NCBI RefSeq assembly: GCF_000280925.3
Contig: NZ_CP012109.1
Span: 4,112,501 to 4,176,500, forward strand
Reading direction: 5' to 3'
Length of the DNA stretch: 64,000 bases
From: Myxococcus hansupus
GTDB taxonomy: Bacteria; Myxococcota; Myxococcia; Myxococcales; Myxococcaceae
Part shown: piece by piece, positions 35,254 through 43,440 of the stretch
Position numbering within the stretch: position 1 is the first letter of the stretch
Layout of the letters: each line of letters starts with the position of its first letter
Program-made: the position numbers and the translations under genes
Notes under the pieces: generated by a model
The model's database searches: none
Told to the model about the DNA's origin: nothing
The model's input: only the letters and a program-made list of their open reading frames with translations

Positions 35254-36258
35254 ATGAGCATCGACGTCATCGACGAGGTCGCGGCCCAGGACGAGCACCC
35301 CATGACGCGCGGCGCGGAGCAGCAAACCCGCTCTCTGCCCGGCATGGTCTACATCCCGGGTGGCACGTTCTGGATGGGCTCGGACCACCACTATCCGGAG
35401 GAGCGTCCCTCGCATCAGGTGACGGTGACGGACTTCTGGCTGGACAGCCAGCCTGTCACCAACGCCGACTTCGCGCGCTTCGTGGAAGCCACCCACTACG
35501 TCACCGTCGCTGAGCGGCCGTTGAATCCGGCTGACTTCCCCGGCGCGAAACCGGAGCTGCTCGTCCCGGGCTCGCTCGTGTTCAAGAAGACGCTCGCGCG
35601 CGTGGACCTTCGTGATTTGACGCAGTGGTGGTTCTACACGGCGGGCGCGTGCTGGAAGCACCCCGAAGGCCCGGACAGCACCTGGGAAGGACGCGAGCAA
35701 CATCCCGTGGTGCACGTGTGCTTCGAGGACGCACTCGCCTATGCCACCTGGGCGGACAAGGCGTTGCCCACGGAAGCGGAGTGGGAGTACGCCGCGCGAG
35801 GCGGCATGGAGCGCAAGGTCTATGTCTGGGGCGACGAGTTCGCGCCCGGCGGCAAGCTGATGGCCAACACCTGGCAGGGTGAGTTCCCCTGGCAGAACCT
35901 CAACACGGACGGCTTCGAGAGCACGTCGCCCGTCGGCAGCTTCCCGCCCAACACCTTTGGCCTCTTCGACATGGCCGGTAACGTGTGGGAGTGGACCACG
36001 GACTGGTACCAGGAGCGGCACAAGAGCCAGGGCGGCAAGCCCTGCTGCATCCCCGTCAATCCCCGGGGCCCGGCCACGGCGGACCGGAGCCTGGACCCGT
36101 GCCTGCCCCAGGTGAAGATTCCTCGCCGGGTCCTCAAGGGAGGCAGCCACCTGTGCGCGCCGAACTACTGCCTGCGCTACCGGCCCGCGGCCCGCTCGCC
36201 ACAAGCCGTGGACAGCGGCACGTCGCACATCGGGTTCCGCTGCGTCGTCCGGCCGTGA
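35254..36258 (+). CDS. Formylglycine-generating enzyme (FGE-sulfatase/SUMF1) family protein
   Basis: 334 aa from the ATG at 35254, chosen for GGGAGG 7 nt upstream. The domain is full: MVYIPGGTFWMGSD, PSHQVTVTDFWLDSQPVTNADF, LPTEAEWEYAARGG, NTFGLFDMAGNVWEWTTDWY and HIGFRCV. The active-site Cys pair of SUMF1 (C336/C341) is present as C301 and C306 in GGSHLCAPNYCLRYRPAAR, so copper-dependent oxidation of a sulfatase Cys to formylglycine is possible. No sulfatase gene is nearby. No signal peptide is evident. Confidence 0.88.
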   Translation: MSIDVIDEVAAQDEHPMTRGAEQQTRSLPGMVYIPGGTFWMGSDHHYPEERPSHQVTVTDFWLDSQPVTNADFARFVEATHYVTVAERPLNPADFPGAKPELLVPGSLVFKKTLARVDLRDLTQWWFYTAGACWKHPEGPDSTWEGREQHPVVHVCFEDALAYATWADKALPTEAEWEYAARGGMERKVYVWGDEFAPGGKLMANTWQGEFPWQNLNTDGFESTSPVGSFPPNTFGLFDMAGNVWEWTTDWYQERHKSQGGKPCCIPVNPRGPATADRSLDPCLPQVKIPRRVLKGGSHLCAPNYCLRYRPAARSPQAVDSGTSHIGFRCVVRP

Positions 36259-36319
36259 CGGGCGTGTGTCTCCCGCTACCGCTGCGTGCCCAGGTTCTTG
36301 TCGGCGGAGACCCTCTTCT

Positions 36320-37210
36320 TCATGGGTCTCCCGTGCTGGGCCCTCGCCTGAGCGAGGCCAGCTCCAGCTCATCCATCAGATGTTCATGGGCCAGGACGCG
36401 CCGCGCCGCCACCACCAGGGGAGGTCCCACCATGGCGCTTCCGAGCCGCCGGATGCCCCCCGCGCCCTCCTCCGCCTGCGCCACCACGCGGCGCGCGTGA
36501 TCCAACGAGCGTGAGCACGGCCGGAGCGCGCGATGGACCGCCGCCACCTGCTGCGGATGGACGACGATCTTCCCATTGAAGCCCAACGCGCGGGCGCGCC
36601 GCGTCTCCTCCTCCACCCAGGCCAGGTCGTCCAGGTCGAAGCACGGCGAGTCGATGGCGGACACCCCCGCCGCGCTGGCCGCCATGGCGATACGGGAGCG
36701 CGCGAACACCAACGACTCCCACGCGAGCGGAACGCCCAACTGCGCGGACAGGTCCGCCGCGCCAAACACGAGCGCCTGGAGACGCGGCGTGGCCGAGGCG
36801 ATGGCCTCCACCGCCGCGATGCCCCGGGGCGTTTCGATGATGGCCAGCAGGGACACCTCCGGCAGGTGCGGCCCCAGCAGCGCGTCAAGCTGCTGCAACT
36901 CCGCGGGCGACTCCACCTTCGGCAACAACACCGCGTCCGGCCAGGCGCCACTCTCCAGGAAGGCCAGCACGTCTCGCAGGCCCTCCTGGGTGCGAAGGCT
37001 GTTGATGCGGACCGCCAGCGGGCGGGATGGGCCTCCCCGCGCCACGTGCTCGATGACCCGCCGGCGCGCCTCCGACTTGAAGGCCCGAGGAACACCGTCC
37101 TCCAGGTCGAGCAACCCCACATCCGCCCCCGCCTCCGCCGCCTTGTCGAAGCGCGTGGGCTCCAGGGCGGGCGTCACCAGGATGGACCTGCATGCAATCG
37201 GCCACGACAC
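36320..37210 (-). CDS. HpcH/HpaI aldolase / CitE-like CoA-ester lyase
   Basis: 296 aa from a GTG at 37210 with GGAGGTGG just upstream. Motifs of the CitE/malyl-CoA lyase TIM barrel run in order: ILVTPALEPTRFDKA, GLLDLEDGV (acidic metal site), VRINS, VLLPKVESPAEL, LLAIIETPRGI (Glu metal ligand), FGAADLSAQLG, IDSPCFDLDD, GFNGKIVVHPQQ. The enzyme probably cleaves or forms a CoA thioester such as malyl- or citramalyl-CoA. It lies 18 nt after the small upstream gene, so the two form one operon. Confidence 0.88.
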   Translation of the reverse strand: MSWPIACRSILVTPALEPTRFDKAAEAGADVGLLDLEDGVPRAFKSEARRRVIEHVARGGPSRPLAVRINSLRTQEGLRDVLAFLESGAWPDAVLLPKVESPAELQQLDALLGPHLPEVSLLAIIETPRGIAAVEAIASATPRLQALVFGAADLSAQLGVPLAWESLVFARSRIAMAASAAGVSAIDSPCFDLDDLAWVEEETRRARALGFNGKIVVHPQQVAAVHRALRPCSRSLDHARRVVAQAEEGAGGIRRLGSAMVGPPLVVAARRVLAHEHLMDELELASLRRGPSTGDP

Positions 37211-37228
37211 GACGCCACCTCCACTGCC

Positions 37229-37471
37229 TCAAACGCCTTGGCTGGACAGCGGTTGCACGGCGTCGCACAGGCGTTCGAGGTCCTGTCGCGACACGTTGGA
37301 ACGCAGCATGATGCGCAGGCCGCGCGCGTCGAAGTAACGGATGTCCTCGCGCGGCGCCTGCTGCCGTGCCGCCAACTCCGGTGAGGCAGGGATGCGGGCG
37401 GAGACCGCGCCAGCGCCAATGCCATGAACAATCATCGACCCGCTGTTGCGGTAGCGGTTCTTCGCATCCAT
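37229..37471 (-). CDS. Small protein upstream of CitE-like lyase, unknown function
   Basis: 80 aa. The start at 37471 has an excellent ribosome site, AAGGAGG with 6 nt spacing, so I believe it is translated. The sequence MIVHGIGAGAVSARIPASPE is followed by a likely helical, Arg-rich C-terminal half (RYFDARGLRIMLRSNVS, LERLCDAVQ). No signal peptide or known domain is visible. Being in one operon with the lyase suggests a linked role, perhaps as a small partner or a leader-like peptide; neither is proven. Confidence 0.65.
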   Translation of the reverse strand: MDAKNRYRNSGSMIVHGIGAGAVSARIPASPELAARQQAPREDIRYFDARGLRIMLRSNVSRQDLERLCDAVQPLSSQGV

Positions 37472-37830
37472 CGACGCCTCCTTCACGAGACGGCGTCGGC
37501 CATGCTCTGACTATTCATGGCTCCCTGGGAAGACCCGTCCCGAAACGTGCTTGAGACATCGCATTCACACACAACCGCAGTGGAAACTTGGAGTCCGGAC
37601 GCGGGTATTGGCCGACGCCTTGTACAGCAACTGTCTGCGAAGCCTGGTCGGTGAACCACCGGGCATGCAGCGGTTCGCGAAGCCACCGCGGGGCCGCCGT
37701 CAACGCGGCCACCGCATGCCGCGCCGAGAATCGACATGCGGCACGCAACTCCTCGGGCAGATGAAGGACAATTCCTACAAATGCATGAGGAAACACACCT
37801 CATGCTTCACTGACCTGGGGGGTCATCATC
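37472..37830. other. Divergent intergenic region
   Basis: About 360 bp between two divergent genes, more AT-rich than average. A minus-strand frame at 37515-37796 exists, but I do not support it as a gene. Promoters for both flanking genes should lie here. A GGGGGG-type ribosome site precedes 37831. Confidence 0.35.
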
Positions 37831-38712
37831 ATGGGGAACTTCACGAAGGCGACGTCGACGTTGGTGCGGCTCGGAACGCGGGAAGCCAGCCACACGGGAG
37901 CCAAGCAGGCACCCAAGCTGTTCAAGCAGCCCGTCGCCCACTTCTCGTCGACGGCCAAGACGCCGTCGAAGATCGCCCAGGAGGTCAACACGCGGAACAA
38001 CAGCCTGGACCTGATGAGCGACATCATGGACGCGGAGGACCGCCGCCACGGCGGCAACAACGCGATGATGCCGCCCATCAAGTACGACGTTCCGCTGTCG
38101 CGCCGGGAGAACTTCGCGTTCGACTCCATCCAGCCAGGCTTCGGCACCCCGAAGTCCGCCATCGACAAGCAGGGCAAGCTCCAGCCCGCCGGTGACAGCC
38201 CCACCATCACCGCCGCCGACCACGTCGACGGTGAGAAGTCCGTCAAGGGCAAGACGCCGTTCACGTCCTTCAGCGGCCCACCGGTGGGCGTGGACGGCAA
38301 GGCCACGGGGCCCCTCGTCGACAACCCGCTCTACGGCAAGGACCGCATCGTCACCAACCCGGCGAAGGACCCCAAGATGGGTGTGGTGCTCGACCAGTTC
38401 GCCATCCAGCGGGAGCTGCGAACGAGCACCCGGCCCGGCTTCAACGACATCGCCGTGCTGCGCTCCGAGCCCCGTCCTCAGCCGCTCTGGCAGCCCACCG
38501 CCGAGGAGCGAGCAATCATGCCGAAGGTCGGCGTGGACCCCGAGAAGCCCTTCTTCACCTTCCGCGAGCGCGCGATGGTGAACTCAGCGCGGGACCTGGA
38601 GTACCTGGTCAAAGGCACCGTCGGGAACTTCGACTTCTTCCAAGGCCAGGCGGATGGCTCGCTCAAGCCCCTCACCAAGCAAGAGGTGATTGACGAGGCC
38701 GCCAAGAAGTAG
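37831..38712 (+). CDS. Protein of unknown function
   Basis: 293 aa, hydrophilic, with no signal peptide or membrane helix and many Pro/Lys/Asp turns (GKLQPAGDSP, KGKTPFTSFSGPPVG), suggesting an extended or partly disordered protein. LDLMSDIMDAEDRRHGG and FRERAMVNSARDLEYLV are probably helices. Codon use and the ribosome site fit a real gene. I recognise no family, and it stands alone between promoter gap and terminator. Confidence 0.65.
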   Translation: MGNFTKATSTLVRLGTREASHTGAKQAPKLFKQPVAHFSSTAKTPSKIAQEVNTRNNSLDLMSDIMDAEDRRHGGNNAMMPPIKYDVPLSRRENFAFDSIQPGFGTPKSAIDKQGKLQPAGDSPTITAADHVDGEKSVKGKTPFTSFSGPPVGVDGKATGPLVDNPLYGKDRIVTNPAKDPKMGVVLDQFAIQRELRTSTRPGFNDIAVLRSEPRPQPLWQPTAEERAIMPKVGVDPEKPFFTFRERAMVNSARDLEYLVKGTVGNFDFFQGQADGSLKPLTKQEVIDEAAKK

Positions 38713-38748
38713 CCCGGAGCCAGCGGTCCTCGCGGCCCCGGGAGACAA

Positions 38749-38788
38749 TCCGGCGCGTGCCCCGAAAGCTCACGGGTCACGCGCCGGA
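38749..38788. terminator. Hairpin between convergent genes
   Basis: Perfect 11-bp stem TCCGGCGCGTG / CACGCGCCGGA with an 18-nt loop, between the stops at 38712 (plus) and 38797 (minus). It is probably shared by both genes. Confidence 0.6.
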
Positions 38789-38796
38789 ACACCGCA

Positions 38797-40836
38797 TCAG
38801 CCGCAGGTCATCGTCCAGCGGCAGTTGTTGGACAGGCACTCACGGCCGCTGGCGCACAGCGCGCCGCGGGCCTTCTTGTTCTGACACTTGCCCGCGTTGA
38901 GGCCCCAGCCACAGTACTGGCTGCTGCCGCAGTCGGAGTCCGTGGAGCAGACGCAGCTTCCGGTGAGGCCCGAGCAGCCGTCCATGGCGTTGCAGGCGCC
39001 GCTGATGCACTCCTGCGCGAAGCGGCAGCTCTCGCCCATCTGCTTGGAGGCGGGCGCGTACCGGTGGCCACACATCTGGGGATAGGCCGCCTCGCGGGTG
39101 GCCTTCGGGACGTACGTGGCCACGCCGGTGGTGTCGATGTTCGTCGCGGCGTCCGCCATGCCGGTGCGCGTGCCAGTGGCCCGCTCCCACATGCGGATGA
39201 ACGTCTCGGCCGAGCCCTCCAGGCCCGTGGTGTTGACGCCGAGCTGCTTCAGGTCGCGCACCACGTCCGGCAGCAGGCCGACGTGGGCCAGGCCGTAGAC
39301 GTCGAAGTCGGTGCCGAGCGGCGCCGGACCGGACACGCGCTGCTGGTGGGCCTGGGCGGCCGCCTCCGCCGGGAAGCCCGCGGAGCAGGCGCCATGATCA
39401 CCAAAGCGCGGGCGGGTCTGCTGGATGAAGCCGTTGAGGTCCGCGCCGAAGCCCATGTTCACCTTGAGGCCCATGCGGCCGAACTCGTAGGCCTGCGCCA
39501 GCGAGCGCGTGGAGCCCTGGCAGTTGTTGGCCACCGGCGTGCGGGTGTAGTCGCGCGTCTCGTCGTGCGCGGTGCGCAGGCCGAACATGCCGCCCGTCTG
39601 GCGCAGGTAGCGGACGATGGAGGCGGGCGTCGTCTTCTCGTTCGCGGCCAGGCCCGGGTGCATCACCTCGCGGAAATGGCCGTGCGAGATGTAGAGCGGG
39701 TAGTAGTTGCGTCCCTGGGAGATGGCGAAGGTGTCGTCCACGGAGCGCTCGGACATGTGCGCCACGTCCACGAGCATCCCCCGGTTCATCATCTCCGCGA
39801 CCAGGGCCTTGCCCTCGGCCGTCAGGCCCTTGGTGTTCTTGCAGTTGGCATCCACGTCGAAGCCCAGCGTGAAGCCATTGCCCGTGAGGCCACAGTCCGT
39901 GTCCACGTGGCAGTTCTCCAGGAACTGCGCGACCTGGAAGATGGCGTTGTGGGGCGCCGCGCCGCCAAAGCGGTTGTCCAACTGGTGCACCGGCTGGATG
40001 GAGCGCACGCCCAGGTTGTGGACGCGGGTGAGCTCGGACTGCCAGTTCTTGGTGCCGAAGAGCTTGCTCGACTCGATGGAGAGCACCATCGCCAGCTTAC
40101 CGGAGGCGATGATCTGCCGCGCGTGCGCGGGCGACAGCGCGATCTCCGCCCAGGGCGTGCGCGCGTCGAAGTCACGCGCCATCTGGAGCTGCACGTCCAC
40201 GTCCATCATCTCGTCGCAGGGACGCTTGATGTTCTGATACGGCAGCGCCTTGCAGAGGAACTCGTTGCTCACCAGCGAGATGGTGACCAGGGACATGCCG
40301 CCCCGGTGCGCCTGCTGCAGCCAGCCTTCCCAGGCCTGCTGATGCGCGATGGTGTCCCAGCGGGGCCACTGCGTGGGCACGTTCATCCGGCCCAGGTGCA
40401 GACCCGTGTCGCCCTCCGTCCCCTCTACCTGCCCGATGATTTCCGACGCAACCGCGCCGCCAATGCCGAACATCTGGGAGAGCACGGGGATGCCGCTCAG
40501 GTTCACCCCGCCCGCGTTGGGACACACGTTGAGCATGGAGCTCAAATCCATGCGCACGCGCGCATGGTCGCTCTCCGGGAAGCCGCCGTCACAGCTCACC
40601 AGCGTGCCGGTGTGCTTGCCGTGGAACCATCCGCCGCTGAACGCCTCCTCGGCGAACATGTGGTGGTGCATCTCCGCGAAACCCGGAACGGAAGCGGGCT
40701 GCGCGACCTCTCCCGTCACCGCCGCTTCAACGGGGACGTCTTCCTCCGTGGGCTGGCACCCCTGCGTGAGCGCGAGCGCGGAAACGAGGGACAAGGTCAA
40801 CAAACGCCGAGGGTCAGGGCCGATACATCGCTGCAT
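38797..40836 (-). CDS. Exported dipeptidase-like metallohydrolase with Cys-rich tail
   Basis: 679 aa from the ATG at 40836 (open to 40845). The lipobox is ALTQGC. The catalytic part resembles renal dipeptidase (M19)-type amidohydrolases: FAEMHHHMFAEEAF (metal His), AMVLSIESSKLFG (bridging Glu), LVDVAHMSERSVDD and YISHGHFRE (metal His), then MGFGADLNGF (Asp). The last 90 residues form a Cys-rich module (ESCRFAQECISGACN, SCVCSTDSDCGSSQYC) typical of myxobacterial surface proteins. It is probably a surface-anchored hydrolase; the substrate is unknown. Confidence 0.78.
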   Translation of the reverse strand: MQRCIGPDPRRLLTLSLVSALALTQGCQPTEEDVPVEAAVTGEVAQPASVPGFAEMHHHMFAEEAFSGGWFHGKHTGTLVSCDGGFPESDHARVRMDLSSMLNVCPNAGGVNLSGIPVLSQMFGIGGAVASEIIGQVEGTEGDTGLHLGRMNVPTQWPRWDTIAHQQAWEGWLQQAHRGGMSLVTISLVSNEFLCKALPYQNIKRPCDEMMDVDVQLQMARDFDARTPWAEIALSPAHARQIIASGKLAMVLSIESSKLFGTKNWQSELTRVHNLGVRSIQPVHQLDNRFGGAAPHNAIFQVAQFLENCHVDTDCGLTGNGFTLGFDVDANCKNTKGLTAEGKALVAEMMNRGMLVDVAHMSERSVDDTFAISQGRNYYPLYISHGHFREVMHPGLAANEKTTPASIVRYLRQTGGMFGLRTAHDETRDYTRTPVANNCQGSTRSLAQAYEFGRMGLKVNMGFGADLNGFIQQTRPRFGDHGACSAGFPAEAAAQAHQQRVSGPAPLGTDFDVYGLAHVGLLPDVVRDLKQLGVNTTGLEGSAETFIRMWERATGTRTGMADAATNIDTTGVATYVPKATREAAYPQMCGHRYAPASKQMGESCRFAQECISGACNAMDGCSGLTGSCVCSTDSDCGSSQYCGWGLNAGKCQNKKARGALCASGRECLSNNCRWTMTCG

Positions 40837-41068
40837 ACAGTGCACCTTTCCAGTACCGCGGGGAGGTGCCGTGGGAGTACCAGGAGTGACTCCTGTTTTT
40901 CAATGATTCCAACTTTTTCTTGAGAACTGAAACAACCGCGTAGCGTGAGTCTTGGCGTGGTGTGAAGCGTCAGGTCACAACACGATTGCAAGCCTCGCGG
41001 GCAGGTGGGGCAATCGCCCACCCTTCACAGATTGACGCTCCAAAGTGGTCTCGACTTCGGAGCCGTGG

Positions 41069-42505
41069 ATGAAGAAGCCCTGGCGTTGCTTCCCGGTGGT
41101 GCTGCCCCTCTTGGCTGCTTGTGAGCTGCCGGCCGTGGACGCCTTGCAACCGTCGCACAACGAAGCGCCTTCGCGGCCACAGAGGGAGTGGGAGCCTTGC
41201 GGACTCGCCGCGCCCAGGCTGCTGGACCTTCATCCTGGCCCAGGGGACGCGAAGATAGGCGAGCAGACCCCCGGCCCCACCGGCCTCTTCTTCACCGCGG
41301 ACGATGGCCGTCACGGCACCGAGCTGTGGACGAGCAGTGGAACGCACGGTGACGGCACGCGCTTGCTCCGAGACATCGCGGGAGGCGCGATGGGCGCGGA
41401 CCCCACGGACCTCACGCGCGTGGGGGACCGTCTCTTCTTCATCGCGGATGACGGCATGAACGGCCGGGCCCTGTGGACCAGCGACGGCACCCGTGCGGGC
41501 ACGACGCTGCTCAAACGCATCCTGCCCGTGAGGGCGGGGCTGGGTGAAGGGCAGGCCCTGGTGGCGTACAAAGACCGGATCTACTTCGCCGCCGAGCACG
41601 CCCATGGGACACGTGGCACGGAGTTGTGGACCAGCGATGGCACGCCAGCAGGCACCCGAGAAGTCGCGGACCTGGCGCCCGGCCCTGAGAGTTCCTACCC
41701 TCGCCGCTTCGCCGTGCACGACGGTTCGCTCTACTTCGTGATCAGCCGGGGCGAAGAGAACTGGCTCGTGCGCGGAGAAGGCGGCGCCAGCTTCACCCCG
41801 CTCCACAAGGTCTTCGAGGACACGGTCATCTTCGGAATGAAGAGCGTGGACGAAAAGCTCTTCTTCCTCGTGGACCCCGATGAGGGCGAAGCCACCCTGC
41901 ACGTCACGGACGGCACGCCCGCGGGCACGCGCCGCTTGCGCTTCTTCCCCGGCGAGTATCCCCACGACCTGGTGGCGATGAATGGCCGTCTCTACTTCAG
42001 CGCGGGCTCCGGAACGGATGAGGGCGAGGAGCTCTGGGTCAGCGACGGGACCGTCTCCGGGACCCGGCGCCTGAAGGACATCCGGCCGGGAAGAAAAGGC
42101 TCGTCGCCCGCGTCGCTCGCGGTGCTCGGAGACCGCATCTACTTCTCCGCGGATGACGGCAAGCATGGGCGCGAGCTGTGGGTCAGCGACGGGACCTTCG
42201 GGGGAACGAAGCTCTTCAAGGATCTGATTCGGGGCACGCGAGGTTCATCCCCCTCCGAGGTGACCACCCTTCATGACTGGTTGTTCTTCAGCGCGGAGAA
42301 TTCAAACGGAAAGGCTGAAACCTGGATCAGCAATGGCAGCACATCGGGCTTCTGGCGAATTGACACGGATGGCGCCCACGCGGCGAAAGGCTTTGTCCGC
42401 TCCGGTTGGGATGTGTTCTTCACCGCCGAGACGCGAGGCAGCGGCCGCGAACTCCATGCCCTGCCCTTCCGTCCGACTGGAGAATGCGCGCAGGCTCGAC
42501 CCTGA
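41069..42505 (+). CDS. ELWxxDGTxxGT-repeat lipoprotein
   Basis: 478 aa from the ATG at 41069 (MKKPW); the signal ends near PLLAACE, a lipobox. The body is a run of about 50-residue repeats, each with a line like GLFFTADDGRHGTELWTSSGT or RIYFSADDGKHGRELWVSDG followed by a G-T turn. These repeats are known from secreted myxobacterial proteins and are likely beta-propeller blades. It is a surface protein of unknown binding function, convergent with the NRPS gene. Confidence 0.85.
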   Translation: MKKPWRCFPVVLPLLAACELPAVDALQPSHNEAPSRPQREWEPCGLAAPRLLDLHPGPGDAKIGEQTPGPTGLFFTADDGRHGTELWTSSGTHGDGTRLLRDIAGGAMGADPTDLTRVGDRLFFIADDGMNGRALWTSDGTRAGTTLLKRILPVRAGLGEGQALVAYKDRIYFAAEHAHGTRGTELWTSDGTPAGTREVADLAPGPESSYPRRFAVHDGSLYFVISRGEENWLVRGEGGASFTPLHKVFEDTVIFGMKSVDEKLFFLVDPDEGEATLHVTDGTPAGTRRLRFFPGEYPHDLVAMNGRLYFSAGSGTDEGEELWVSDGTVSGTRRLKDIRPGRKGSSPASLAVLGDRIYFSADDGKHGRELWVSDGTFGGTKLFKDLIRGTRGSSPSEVTTLHDWLFFSAENSNGKAETWISNGSTSGFWRIDTDGAHAAKGFVRSGWDVFFTAETRGSGRELHALPFRPTGECAQARP

Positions 42506-42574
42506 GTGCATTCGTGCGTCCGCGAACCGCGACGGGTAGAGCCTGCTGCCCAGAAGCGCCCGTCGCCGTTCGAT

Positions 42575-42607
42575 GCCGCGCCGGTAGCCACGAGCTACCG
42601 GCGCGGC
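42575..42607. terminator. Strong bidirectional hairpin at the NRPS 3' end
   Basis: Perfect 14-bp stem GCCGCGCCGGTAGC / GCTACCGGCGCGGC with loop CACGA, between the stops of the ELWxxDGT gene (42505) and the NRPS gene (42621). It is the best terminator candidate in the window. Confidence 0.8.
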
Positions 42608-42620
42608 GCACGAAGCGGCC

Positions 42621-43440
42621 CTATTCGCCGCCGTGCCGCTTCACCATCGCCACCAGCACGTCGACCGAGGGCGCCTTGAGGATGGAGTGGTGATCTCCGG
42701 TGACCTCGGCCACGTCCACGCCTCCGCCCGCCAGCGCCGCCCACCCCCCATCCGCGCCCGTCGGAACCTGCGTCTCGCTGGCGCGAAGCAGGCTGACACG
42801 TCCGCCGTAGGGCCCCGGCGAGTACCGCCACAAGGCGCGGAGGTTGCTCGCGTACACGCGATACAGCGCGTGGAGTTGCTTGGAATCGACGCCCCTCGGC
42901 AATGCGCCTCCGTGCCGCGCATGGTTGAGCAACCGCGCCAACTGCGACGCCTCGCTCGGGAGCGGTGCATCCACGGTCCGCTCGGGAACGGGGAGCCCGA
43001 GGAGCTGGGCCGTGAACTCCACGAACCGGGCGGCCATCCACTCCGCACCGACGGGCTCCGACGGTCGTTGGTCGAAGGCATACGCATCGATGAGCAGGAG
43101 CTGCTCCACCTGCTCACCCTGCTGCTCCAGTTGACGCGCCATCTCGAAGGCGACCACGCCTCCCAACGACCAGCCGCCCAGCCGGTACGGACCGGAGGGC
43201 TGAAGCTCGCGCATCGCCGCCACGTAACACGCGGCCATGACCTCCACTGTCTCCAGCGGCGCGCTCGCGTCCTCGAGCCCCGGCGACTGGAAGGCGTAGA
43301 ACGGCTGGTCCGGGCCCAGCCGCCGCGACAGCTCCAGGTAGGGCAGGACATTGCCGCTGACAGGGTGGACGCAGAAGAAGGGCCGCTGCGAACCCGCGCC
43401 ACTCAGCGTCACCACGGGTGACACCTGCCCCGGTGCCTGC
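42621..43440 (-). other. NRPS terminal thioesterase domain
   Basis: Type I TE of about 270 residues: [16 protein letters not shown] near its start, the nucleophile [24 protein letters not shown] with the Asp, and a terminal [14 protein letters not shown] with the catalytic His. It releases the chain as a free acid or a macrocycle. Confidence 0.92.

Noticed and set aside
37515..37796. Minus-strand frame of 93 codons in a promoter gap
   Set aside because: Mixed codon use, poor ribosome site and no recognisable domain; the gap is needed for two divergent promoters.
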